The notes beneath the pieces are model-generated. The model ran no database searches, had not been told where the DNA came from, and saw only the letters and a list, made by a program, of their open reading frames with translations. A stretch of 64,000 bases of DNA from Streptomyces hygroscopicus (GTDB taxonomy: Bacteria; Actinomycetota; Actinomycetes; Streptomycetales; Streptomycetaceae): the NCBI GenBank assembly GCA_002021875.1, contig CP018627.1, positions 9,920,001 to 9,984,000 of the forward strand. The letters are read 5' to 3'. This document shows, piece by piece, positions 9,901-16,970 of the stretch. Every line of letters begins with the position of its first letter. Position 1 is the first letter of the stretch. Both the position numbers and the translations under genes were made by a program.

Positions 9901-10155
9901 GCCGGTCTCGCGGTCGATGTACGCGACGATGCGCGGGAACTCCGGGTCCACCCGGACCTCCAGCCGCTTCGACCGCAGCGTGCGCTCGGTGGCGCGGGCG
10001 TGTGCGGCTCCACGGCCGGGTGCGGTGTCACGGGCGTGCGCGGTGCCACCGCCCGTGCCGATGGCCGTTCCGATTCCGGCCAGTGTGGTGGTGACCACGA
10101 CCGCTCTGCGGCCGGGCCATCCCTCCTTCGGCCGCCCGTCCTCTGCGTAGGTCAA
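6973..10155 (-). CDS. Secreted endo-alpha-N-acetylgalactosaminidase (GH101)
   Basis: About 1060 residues. GH101 enzymes release the core-1 disaccharide Gal-beta-1,3-GalNAc from serine/threonine of mucin-type glycoproteins. The barrel contains the family-like LKGYQSEGHDSAHPDYAGNY, a candidate nucleophile in ALYIDVFRESGW (about D493) and a candidate acid/base in TTEWGHGLE (about E519). C-terminal beta-sandwich and carbohydrate-binding-like segments follow from about residue 720. I propose the TTG at 10155 as start because GGGAGGAG lies 8 bases upstream and it places a Tat/Sec-like leader (GRRAVVVTTTLAGIGTAIG) at the N-terminus; an upstream ATG at 10230 is the alternative. The target glycan in a soil organism is unclear. 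Confidence 0.88.
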   Translation of the reverse strand: MTYAEDGRPKEGWPGRRAVVVTTTLAGIGTAIGTGGGTAHARDTAPGRGAAHARATERTLRSKRLEVRVDPEFPRIVAYIDRETGAVLHGQREPVRSVLIDGVERTPRTTAVTSGPDHISYTLAFGTTTATSGTDTANASTSSADAEIDIRIRVSEWQVDWRVTRIADTDALRVGTLRIPQLAFLSVRADQPGATLLAARIDLDQAKSGDTAVRPTADTPTDGAPIGCAYAVVSTDRLGAAVETNTVWDKPSSAAGTTWDNGRLWRQTVREDGQITARLTCGEWTHRAATAAVGATEPLPWATVVLTRDRNGDGVVDWQDAAIAFRDIMVNPLGADEQHLRVVPHIPFNFASQATNPFLDTLDNVKRIALATDGLRQYTLLKGYQSEGHDSAHPDYAGNYNTRAGGLADLNTLLRSGRRWNSDFAVHVNATESYPVANAFSETLVDKNDKQWDWLDQSYRIDPRRDLVSGDIIRRFQDLRNDTDPALAALYIDVFRESGWNSDRLQRALRDQGWRLTTEWGHGLERSSLWSHWATETDYGPDTSRGINSRLIRFIRNHQKDVFADKWPTLLGIPRMGNFEGWTGKTDWTAFYRLIWTHSLPAKYLQAYPVRTWDDHEITFEGPGHTSVTDTGGVRRITTDGRLVYDGGGYLLPWEPREATDPAKLYHYNPAGGTTRWRLPRGWSGQRSVVLYRLTDQGRAEPVTLPVRDGHVSITADPDVPYVVLRSRARAQAAPGWGEGTPLYDPGFHSGSLRGRQTTGPATVARSALGDYELVIGEGAAATVGQRLDRLAPGGYMASVQVEVGAKAGERRRAALRVHTADGVTAENWTETSTAVNHMAADRKHGTRFQRMFTSFTVPDGGGPVTLTLAVAEGSARVRFDRLRVVRARRTTKPGTLVYEDFERVPQGWGPFVKGDAGGVTDPRTHIAQRHAPFTQAGWNGKMIDDVLEGGQSLKSRGENAGLVYRTVPHTARFRPGRRYRVSLTYANEAAGQYAWITAVDEPGPRELERTPLPTATGRATHSYTVTAPADGEMWVGLRKTGDSGTAEFTLDSFTVEELD

Positions 10156-10295
10156 CGCGCCGGCTCCTCCCTCGCTGGTGAGAATGGTGCTCCACCTTGG
10201 GACGGCGGCGGGGCGGGCGCCCATGGACAAGTGCGCGGGGGTGTTGGACTAACGGGCCGTACCGTCGGCGCCCAACGGGCCGTGGTGCGTGCCGG

Positions 10296-10889
10296 TCACC
10301 ACAGCCGGTCGATCTCGCCGGGGTACAGCCCGATCCGGGCGGCGAGGAAGTCGGCGCGGTGGCGACGGGCCGTGGCGGAGAAGAAATGCGCCATCGTGAC
10401 CTTGTCGAAGGAGGGCTGGTCGCTCGGGAAGGGGGCGTCCGGGGTGCCTCCGATGAGCACCGTGCCGGGCAGCGGCTGCCATCCGGCGCCCGTGTAGAAG
10501 TCCCGCAGCGGCCGGTCGCAGGTGAACAGGCCCAGGTCGAGACCGGAGTCGGCCATCGCCCGGTGGGCGGCGGCGACGAGGCGCGCGCCGTGCCCCCGGC
10601 CGCGTACGGCCCGCCGGGTGACCACGGTGCTGAGTCCCCCGGCCCGGTAGGACCGGCCCGCGTGGGTGAGGGTCGTGGTGAGGATGTCCAGGGCGGCCAG
10701 CACGGTGCCGTGGCCGTGGCCGTCGTCCACGAGCAGCATCGACACCGGGCGCAGCGCGGGGTCATGAGTGGGTCCGGGTTCGCCCGCGGTGCCGGGATCC
10801 GTCGCGGGCCACGCCTCCTGCTGCAACTCCCACACCTGGGCGCGGAGCGGGGCCGGTGTCTCGGCTTCGGGGTAGGACAGGATCAGCAC
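10296..10889 (-). CDS. GNAT-family N-acetyltransferase
   Basis: 197 residues. The acetyl-CoA-binding core is visible as LSTVVTRRAVRGRGHGARLV (the R-x-x-G-x-G/A motif), followed by an LGLFTCDRPLRDFYTGAGW segment typical of GNAT motif B. The substrate cannot be deduced. It is divergent from the response-regulator gene; the shared 90-base intergenic region holds the direct-repeat element at 10912-10937. Confidence 0.83.
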   Translation of the reverse strand: MLILSYPEAETPAPLRAQVWELQQEAWPATDPGTAGEPGPTHDPALRPVSMLLVDDGHGHGTVLAALDILTTTLTHAGRSYRAGGLSTVVTRRAVRGRGHGARLVAAAHRAMADSGLDLGLFTCDRPLRDFYTGAGWQPLPGTVLIGGTPDAPFPSDQPSFDKVTMAHFFSATARRHRADFLAARIGLYPGEIDRLW

Positions 10890-10911
10890 GCGCCCATTGT
10901 GGCCGATGCCG

Positions 10912-10937
10912 TTAAGAGTGTTCTAAGAGCGTGTTCT
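10912..10937. promoter_or_regulatory. TAAGAG direct repeats, candidate response-regulator operator
   Basis: TAAGAG occurs at 10913 and 10924, an 11-base period (one helical turn) as expected for OmpR-type dimers; each is followed by a TGTTCT element. The same TAAGAG-N(2-3)-TTCTAAGA string occurs in reverse orientation upstream of the glycosidase at 13310. It lies between the divergent GNAT and response-regulator genes. Confidence 0.5.
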
Positions 10938-10979
10938 GCCAGGGTGGGGACTGACCTGTGCCCATCCGAAAGGCCCGTG

Positions 10980-11726
10980 ATGTCCGCTGCCGCGTCCTCC
11001 CCGTCCGGCCGGGGAAAGCCCACCGACCCCCGGACGGCGGCCGTGCTGGTGGTGGACGACGATCCGGAGGTCCGCGCCGCCCTGGTGGACGGTCTTGCCG
11101 TGGAGGGGTACGAGGTGCGGGTGGCCGGGGACGGGCTGGCGGCCCTCAGCGCGATCGCCGCCGAACCGCCGGACGCCATCGTGCTGGACCTGGCCATGCC
11201 GGTGATGGACGGGCTGGCGGTGTGCCGCCGGCTGCGCGGCCTCGGCGACCGTACGCCGGTCCTGGTGCTCACCGCCCGGGACGAGATCAGCGAGCGGGTG
11301 GCGGGGCTGGACGCGGGGGCCGACGACTACCTGGTCAAGCCGTTCGCGCTGGACGAGCTGCTGGCCCGGCTGCGGGCGCTGCTGCGGCGTGCCGCGCCCG
11401 TCGAGGCGCTCGACGAGAACGCGTCCGGTGTGCTCTCCTTCGCCGATCTGACCGTCCATCCGGAGAGCCGCACCGGAATGCGTGGCGGACGGCGGATGGA
11501 GTTCACCCGTACCGAGTTCGCGCTGCTGGAGGTGTTCCTGCGCCATCCGGGCCAGGTGCTGCCGCGGGAGCTGATCCAGGAGCTGGTGTGGGGCACCGAG
11601 TTCGCCTCGGACTCCAACTCGCTGGCGGTCTACATCGGCTATCTGCGCCGCAAACTGGAGGCGGAGGGCGCTTCGCGGCTGGTCCACACGGTGCACGGCA
11701 TCGGTTACGAACTGGGCGAGCGATGA
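10980..11726 (+). CDS. OmpR/PhoB-type response regulator
   Basis: 248 residues. The receiver domain shows AVLVVDDDPEVR (acidic pocket), AIVLDLAMPVMDG (phospho-acceptor Asp about 69) and DDYLVKPF (Lys about 120). The C-terminal winged helix (FTRTEFALLEVFLRHPGQVL to SNSLAVYIGYLRRKLEAEG) is of the Trans_reg_C type. ATG 10980 has GAAAGG upstream. Its stop overlaps the start of the kinase gene by ATGA, so they are cotranslated. The direct repeats upstream suggest autoregulation. Confidence 0.93.
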   Translation: MSAAASSPSGRGKPTDPRTAAVLVVDDDPEVRAALVDGLAVEGYEVRVAGDGLAALSAIAAEPPDAIVLDLAMPVMDGLAVCRRLRGLGDRTPVLVLTARDEISERVAGLDAGADDYLVKPFALDELLARLRALLRRAAPVEALDENASGVLSFADLTVHPESRTGMRGGRRMEFTRTEFALLEVFLRHPGQVLPRELIQELVWGTEFASDSNSLAVYIGYLRRKLEAEGASRLVHTVHGIGYELGER

Positions 11727-13222
11727 GCGCCGCCGGCCGGTCTGGAGAACGTGGGTCTGGAGAACGCCGAGCCGGGGACCGCCCAGCGGGCAGCCGTCGA
11801 TCCGGGGAGCGCCGAGCCGGGAGCCGCCTGACGGGCCGTCTGCCGCTGCGCACCCGGATGGCGCTGATCACCTCGGCCGCGGTGGCGCTGGTCACGGTCG
11901 GGGTGTGCGCCGCCGCGTATGTGGTCATCCGCTACGAACTGGTGCGTCAGCTCGACCTCCAGCTCACCCAGCAGGCCACCCTGCTCGCCCAGGAGCGGCG
12001 TGACGAGGGCACCGGGACGCTGTACGGCGAATGCCGGTGGCTGGCCGCCCCGGCCTGCGCGCAGGTCGTCACCCCGCGGACGGGCACACCGGGGCACCCG
12101 GCGGGCAAGGATCTGCTGATCCCGGTCACCGACGCCACCCGCCAGGTGGCCGCGGGCACTCGCGGCGCGTACTACGGCGAGGTCACCGTGCGCGGACACC
12201 GGATGCGCACGCTGACCACCCCACTCCGCGGCCCTCGCGCGCTCCAGCTCGCCGTGCGCTCCGACACCGTGGAGCAGGGCGAACGCCAGGCCGCGCGGCT
12301 GCTCGCCGCCATCGGCGCGGCGGGGGCGCTGCTCGCCGCCGGGCTCGGCTATCTCGCCTCCCGTCGCGCGCTGGCGCCCGTCACCCGGCTCACCGCCACC
12401 GCCGAACGGATCGCCGCCACCCGCGATCCGGCCCATCGCATCGAACTGCCGCCGGAGGAGGGGCGGCGGCGCGGGGACGAGATCTCCCGGCTGGCCGGGA
12501 GCTTCAACACCATGCTCGGCGAGCTGGAGGAGTCGGTGGCCGCCCAGCGCCGTCTGGTGGCCGACGCCTCCCATGAGCTGCGCACCCCGCTGACCGCGCT
12601 GCGCACCAACGCCGAGTTGCTGGCCCGTGCCGACCGGCTGTCCCCCGCCCAGCGGGACCGGGCCGCGTCGGCGCTCGGCGGCCAGTTGCGCGAGGTGACC
12701 GGCCTGGTCAACGACCTGATCGAGCTGGCGCGGGACGAGGAGCCGCTGCCGCTGGTGGAGCCGGTGCGACTGGATCTGCTGGCCGCGCGCCGTGTCGAGG
12801 AGGCCCGCTCGCACTGGGCGCACACCGCCTTCACCACGGAGCTGGCCGAGGTCACGGTGGACGGGGTGCCCGCGCGGCTGGCCCGGCTGCTGACCAATCT
12901 GCTGGACAACGCCGCGAAGTTCAGCCCGCCCGGCGCCGAGGTGGAGGTCCGGTTGACCTCTGGCGCACACGGCATCGATCTCACCGTCCGTGACCACGGG
13001 CCCGGTATCGCCGCCGAGGACCTGCCGTACGTCTTCGACCGCTTCTACCGCTCCCGGCAGGCACGTGCGCTGCCCGGTTCCGGGCTGGGGCTGGCCATGG
13101 CCCGGCAGATCGCCCGGGCGCACGGCTCCGCGCTCACCGCGGCGGCGGCCGACGGCGGCGGTGCGCTCTTCCGGCTGCGCATCCCGCGCCACCGGTCCGG
13201 CGGTCCGGCTCCGGAGGCGTGA
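11723..13222 (+). CDS. Sensor histidine kinase of the OmpR-type two-component pair
   Basis: 499 residues. Two membrane segments (about 46-70 and 190-212) enclose an extracytoplasmic sensor region with a cysteine pair in GECRWLAAPACAQ. HAMP, then the H-box VADASHELRTPLTALRTNAE, the N-box LLTNLLDNAAKFS, and ATP-lid motifs RDHGPGIA and GSGLGLAMARQIA follow. The first 38 residues are a basic, repetitive SGERRAG-type tract before the first membrane helix. Overlaps the response-regulator gene by 4 bases. The glycosidase gene at 13310 lies 87 bases downstream, suggesting glycan-related sensing. Confidence 0.93.
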   Translation: MSAAGRSGERGSGERRAGDRPAGSRRSGERRAGSRLTGRLPLRTRMALITSAAVALVTVGVCAAAYVVIRYELVRQLDLQLTQQATLLAQERRDEGTGTLYGECRWLAAPACAQVVTPRTGTPGHPAGKDLLIPVTDATRQVAAGTRGAYYGEVTVRGHRMRTLTTPLRGPRALQLAVRSDTVEQGERQAARLLAAIGAAGALLAAGLGYLASRRALAPVTRLTATAERIAATRDPAHRIELPPEEGRRRGDEISRLAGSFNTMLGELEESVAAQRRLVADASHELRTPLTALRTNAELLARADRLSPAQRDRAASALGGQLREVTGLVNDLIELARDEEPLPLVEPVRLDLLAARRVEEARSHWAHTAFTTELAEVTVDGVPARLARLLTNLLDNAAKFSPPGAEVEVRLTSGAHGIDLTVRDHGPGIAAEDLPYVFDRFYRSRQARALPGSGLGLAMARQIARAHGSALTAAAADGGGALFRLRIPRHRSGGPAPEA

Positions 13223-13230
13223 GAACGGGC

Positions 13231-13286
13231 GCTTCCAGAAGCTGTTCCCGGAAGCCCTCCGGGGCCGCTTCTTAGAAGCCCTCTTA
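13231..13286. promoter_or_regulatory. Cluster of palindromic GCTTC/GAAGC elements upstream of secreted glycosidase
   Basis: Three palindromes occur in series: GCTTCCAGAAGC (13231-13242), TTCCCGGAA (13245-13253) and GCTTCTTAGAAGC (13267-13279). GAAGCCCTC is repeated at 13251 and 13275. Read on the minus strand, 13286-13267 gives TAAGAG, three bases, then TTCTAAGA, the same string as in front of the response-regulator gene. Likely operator of the neighbouring two-component system. Confidence 0.5.
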
Positions 13287-13309
13287 TATCGGCTCGCTAT
13301 CAACGTCCC

Positions 13310-15364
13310 ATGAAACGCAACCACTTCACCTCGCCGCGGGTGACCGCCGCCGTGGCGCTCGCGGGCGCGGTGTCCTGCCTCGCCCTCGCCTCGACCACCC
13401 TCGCCTCCACCACCCACTCCGGCACCACCCGCTCCGGGAAGGACGCACCACGGCCGGTCGTGGTCGGTGGCCACCGTGTGGAGGTCCCGGTGTCGGGCGG
13501 CACCGCCACCGTCGACACCACCTCACTGCGGGTCACGGCCCGTACGGGGCAGGGGACCATGGAACTGTCCGCGCCCGCCGCCACCGCTCCCGGGAAGCCC
13601 GGCTCCGTGACCACCTCCCCGGGCACCGCCCGCTGGAGCTATCCGGACACCGGACTGGATGTCACGGCCCGCGCCGGTGACAACGGCCGTCTGGTGCTGT
13701 CGGTGACGGCCACGGGCGAGGCGACTGGCACAGCCACCGGGAAGGCCGCCCGCACCCTGTCGTGGCCGGTCACCGGCACCGACCGGCGCGCCACCGCCGT
13801 ACAGCTGCCGCGCGGCGAGGGGCTGTCGCTGCCGGTGGCCGACCGCTTCTGGAACTCCTCCCGGGCCGATCTGGTCGACACCGACATGGCCATGGAGTCG
13901 GATCTGTCGATGCCGCTGTGGGGCTACACACTTGGCGACCGCCAGGGTGTGAGCTATCTCGTGCCCAGCGACATCGGAACCTCGCTGCGCGTCACCTCCG
14001 ACGCGGGCAAGCTGCGCACCGCCGCCACCCACCGGTTCTCGCGCGCCGACGGCACCACGCGGTACACCGTGGCCTTCTCCCTCACCGACGGCTCCCCGGT
14101 GGCCGCCGCCCGCGACTACCGCGCCTGGCTCGGCGAGCACGGGCAGTTGAAGAGCCTGCGGGAGAAGATCCGGGAGACACCGGCCACCAGGAAGCTGCTC
14201 GGCGCCTTCCACGCCTATCTGTGGGGCGACGCCCGCAAGGCCGACTTCATGGGCAGGCTGCACGGCCTCGGCGTGGACCGGATGTGGCTCGGCTACGACG
14301 CCGACGACCGGCCGATGGACGCCGCGGCCACCGCGGCCGCGAAGAAGGCGGGCTATCTCGTCGGCCCGTACGACTCGTTCGCCAACGGCCAGGACCCGGC
14401 CACCTCCGACGCGCCGACGTCCACCTGGCCCGGCACGGTGTACCCGGACTTCTGCGTCCGGGACGCCGACGGCAAGCCCGTCCCCGGTTTCCACGACCGC
14501 GGCTGCTACCTCTCCTCCGAGGCGTTCGAGAAGGCCGAGCCGCGCCACCACTACCTCGCCGACCGCACCCGCGAGATGACCAAGGCGGGCGCCGACAGCT
14601 ACTTCCTCGATGTGGACGCGGCCGGTGAGCTGTTCCGCGACCACAGCCCCGCTCACCCCATGACCAAGGCGCAGGACCGCGCCAACCGGCAGGCCCGGAT
14701 GAAACGGCTGTCCGACCGCGGGCTGGTCCTGGGCTCGGAGTCCGCCGGGGCCTGGGCCAACCGGGACCTCGCCTTCGACCATGGCTCGGGCACGCCGGTG
14801 GCGGGCGGTCTGTGGACGGCGCAGCGCGACAAGGAGACCTGGGGCGGCTACGCCCCCGCCGACGCACCGGGCGTCTTCTTCAAGCCCGCGGAGCTGCCCG
14901 CCGATGTGGCGAAGGCGATGTACGACCCGGTGTACCGCGTGCCGCTGTACGAGACCGCGCTCCATGACTCCGTGGTGAACACCGAGCGCTGGGAGCTGTC
15001 GTACGACAAGCTGCCACGGCAGAAGACCGACCGCGCGCTGCTCGGCATGCTGTACAACACCCCGCTCAACTTCGTGCTCACCGGTGACTCGCTGAAGAAG
15101 AACGGTCGCGAACTCGCCACCCTCCAGAAGTACTTCGCGCCCCTGCACAAGGCGGCCGGTACCGAGCCGCTGACCGATTTCCGGGCGCTGACCGCCGATC
15201 GCACCGTGCAGCGGACCGTCTTCGGCGACGGCACCCTCACCGTGACCGCCAACTTCGGCAGCACACCCCACAAGGGCCTGCCCGGTGGCTGTGTGGACGC
15301 GGGGCTCCGCGGCGACACCACGCCGCGGCGGCTGTGCCCGGCCTTGGTGGCGAGCGGGTCCTAG
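13310..15364 (+). CDS. Secreted glycoside hydrolase, TIM barrel of uncertain family (GH101/GH129-like)
   Basis: 684 residues with an N-terminal signal sequence (VTAAVALAGAVSCLALA), a beta-sandwich to about residue 280 and a barrel starting at RKLLGAFHAYLWGDARKADF. Candidate catalytic acids are in GADSYFLDVDAAGE and GLVLGSESAGAWA. The pattern (Asp at a strand end, Glu about 45 residues later, then VPLYETALHDSVVN) recalls the GH101/GH129 group acting on alpha-GalNAc, but I cannot assign a family with certainty. There is no clear ribosome-binding site; a leaderless transcript is possible. It follows the two-component genes and carries their operator-like element, so it is probably a regulatory target. 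Confidence 0.7.
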   Translation: MKRNHFTSPRVTAAVALAGAVSCLALASTTLASTTHSGTTRSGKDAPRPVVVGGHRVEVPVSGGTATVDTTSLRVTARTGQGTMELSAPAATAPGKPGSVTTSPGTARWSYPDTGLDVTARAGDNGRLVLSVTATGEATGTATGKAARTLSWPVTGTDRRATAVQLPRGEGLSLPVADRFWNSSRADLVDTDMAMESDLSMPLWGYTLGDRQGVSYLVPSDIGTSLRVTSDAGKLRTAATHRFSRADGTTRYTVAFSLTDGSPVAAARDYRAWLGEHGQLKSLREKIRETPATRKLLGAFHAYLWGDARKADFMGRLHGLGVDRMWLGYDADDRPMDAAATAAAKKAGYLVGPYDSFANGQDPATSDAPTSTWPGTVYPDFCVRDADGKPVPGFHDRGCYLSSEAFEKAEPRHHYLADRTREMTKAGADSYFLDVDAAGELFRDHSPAHPMTKAQDRANRQARMKRLSDRGLVLGSESAGAWANRDLAFDHGSGTPVAGGLWTAQRDKETWGGYAPADAPGVFFKPAELPADVAKAMYDPVYRVPLYETALHDSVVNTERWELSYDKLPRQKTDRALLGMLYNTPLNFVLTGDSLKKNGRELATLQKYFAPLHKAAGTEPLTDFRALTADRTVQRTVFGDGTLTVTANFGSTPHKGLPGGCVDAGLRGDTTPRRLCPALVASGS

Positions 15365-15508
15365 GACGGGCCCGGGGTCCTCAAACGCACTTACGTGCTG
15401 AGCTTGTCGAACATATTCCGTTGACCGAGGAACGGCCGAGGCACAAGACTGTCGCCCTGGTCGGGATCAACGGCATACGTGGGACGGTGTGCGGTGGCTG
15501 GCTCGGAC

Positions 15509-16744
15509 ATGGCCCGTGACCTGCAAGTCAAGGAGACTTTGTCTGATCGGCCGCTGTGGACAGCGGACTTCCGGCTGTTCTTCACCGCCCGCACCACCTC
15601 TCTGCTGGGCGACGCGATGCTCCCCGTCGCGATCACGGCCGCCGTGATCCGGGCGGGATACGGGGCGAGTGGGGTCGGCTATGCGCTCGCCGCGCTCGTA
15701 GCGCCGTTCGCAGCACTGATCATCTTTGGCGGGGTGCTGTCCGACCGGTTCGGCGCCCGGCGGCTGATGGTTGTCTCGGACACAGCTCGGCTGTGCTCTC
15801 AGGCGGTGCTCGCGCTGCTGTTCCTGCTGGGTACGCCGCGGCTGTGGCAGATCCTGGTGCTGCTGGCCCTGATCGGGGCGGGCAGCGCAATCTTCCAGCC
15901 GGGAGTCGCCAGCATCACCCCGCGGATAGCTCAGGACGTACAGAAGGCCAACGCCACCCTCCGTATCTCAGAGTCCGTCACCGCCGTGATCGGCCCGTCG
16001 CTGGCCGGCCTGCTGCTGGCGGTCTCCTCACCGGCAACGGTGGTCGCCCTCGACGCCTTGACCTATGGGGTCAGCGGCGCCTGCCTGCTCCTCCTCCGCT
16101 CGGTCCCGATGGGCCCGGCCGCGCGGGACGGCGAATCGTCGTTCCGGGCCGATCTCGTCGAGGGATGGCGGGAGTTCCGGGCCAGGACCTGGCTGTGGAG
16201 CGTCATCGTCGTCTTCATGCTCTGGCAGCTGGCCGGCGCCGGCCCCACCATGACCCTCGGCAACAGCACGCTCGTCACCGACTACGGAGCATCGACGTTC
16301 GGCTTGGTCATGTCGTCCCTCGGGGCGGGAAGTGTGCTGGGCGGGATCGTCGCGATCAGGCTCCGCCCGCGGTATCCGCTCCGGGCCGGCGCCCTCTCCA
16401 TGATCCTTTGGGCGCTCATGCCGTTGGGGGTCGCTCTCGGCTTTCCCCCGCCGCTCATTGCCGGGTGCTACGGGGTGAGCGGCGTGGGCATGGCGTTCTG
16501 GATCGTCATGTTCCACACAAGTGTGCAGACGCACATCCCGCAGGACGTCCTCGGCAGGGTGCACGCGTACGACGCGGCCGGCTCGCTGGTGATGAAGCCA
16601 GTCGGGCAGGCCGTGGCGGGGCCGCTCGCGGTCGTCACGGGGACGGCGCCGCTGCTGTGCGTGTCCGCGTCGATGGCGCTCGTCGCCTGCGCCCTGCTGC
16701 TGGCAATCCCGGCCGTGCGCGGCCTGAAGCGCGTAGCGGGCTAG
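15509..16744 (+). CDS. MFS transporter (drug/siderophore-exporter type)
   Basis: About 411 residues from ATG 15509; other GTG or TTG starts nearby are possible since no strong ribosome-binding site is seen. Roughly twelve hydrophobic segments. The MFS signature between helices 2 and 3 is GGVLSDRFGARRLM, and the conserved region GSAIFQPGVASITPRIAQ belongs to the MFS_3/transmembrane-secretion-effector type. The substrate is unknown. The stop codon TAG is part of the CTAG duplicated by the downstream IS element, so the insertion left the protein intact. Third positions look somewhat less GC-rich than neighbouring genes. Confidence 0.85.
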   Translation: MARDLQVKETLSDRPLWTADFRLFFTARTTSLLGDAMLPVAITAAVIRAGYGASGVGYALAALVAPFAALIIFGGVLSDRFGARRLMVVSDTARLCSQAVLALLFLLGTPRLWQILVLLALIGAGSAIFQPGVASITPRIAQDVQKANATLRISESVTAVIGPSLAGLLLAVSSPATVVALDALTYGVSGACLLLLRSVPMGPAARDGESSFRADLVEGWREFRARTWLWSVIVVFMLWQLAGAGPTMTLGNSTLVTDYGASTFGLVMSSLGAGSVLGGIVAIRLRPRYPLRAGALSMILWALMPLGVALGFPPPLIAGCYGVSGVGMAFWIVMFHTSVQTHIPQDVLGRVHAYDAAGSLVMKPVGQAVAGPLAVVTGTAPLLCVSASMALVACALLLAIPAVRGLKRVAG

Positions 16745-16760
16745 CCGCAATGCCGTTGCA

Positions 16761-16970
16761 TTACGGGCCTGCGCGTTGGGGTCTTGTGATGAGGATGGCT
16801 TGCGTGCCGGTGCGGGTCGGTTGCGGCCAGAGACGGTGTTCAGCTCGCTTGAGCTGGTAACTGGACATCTTGCGTTTCACGGCTCGGGGCCGGCTGCGCA
16901 GGCGTCTGGCGGGCAGGAGTCGTTCCAAGAGGTCCTGCTCGAGCATCACCAAGGCCCTGACCAGCAGGTC
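16761..16970 (-). other. Transposase C-terminal segment in the +1 frame
   Basis: Reading from base 16970 gives DLLVRALVMLEQDLLERLLP and then a basic tail containing VKRKMSSYQLKR, closely resembling the usual C-terminal end of actinobacterial IS4 transposases (KRKMSNY-type motif). It starts exactly where the main frame stops and ends 16 bases from the left IS end, so the gene was originally one frame of about 465 codons. Confidence 0.75.

Noticed and set aside
7363..10497. Very long open frame (over 1000 codons) on the plus strand opposite the GH101 gene
   Set aside because: Its translation is a low-complexity Gly/Val/Arg-rich product without domains, typical of antisense frames in high-GC coding DNA; the minus strand has clear GH101 motifs.
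15334..15519. Small open frame between the glycosidase and MFS genes
   Set aside because: It overlaps the end of the glycosidase gene in another frame, has no ribosome-binding site and no resemblance to known proteins.
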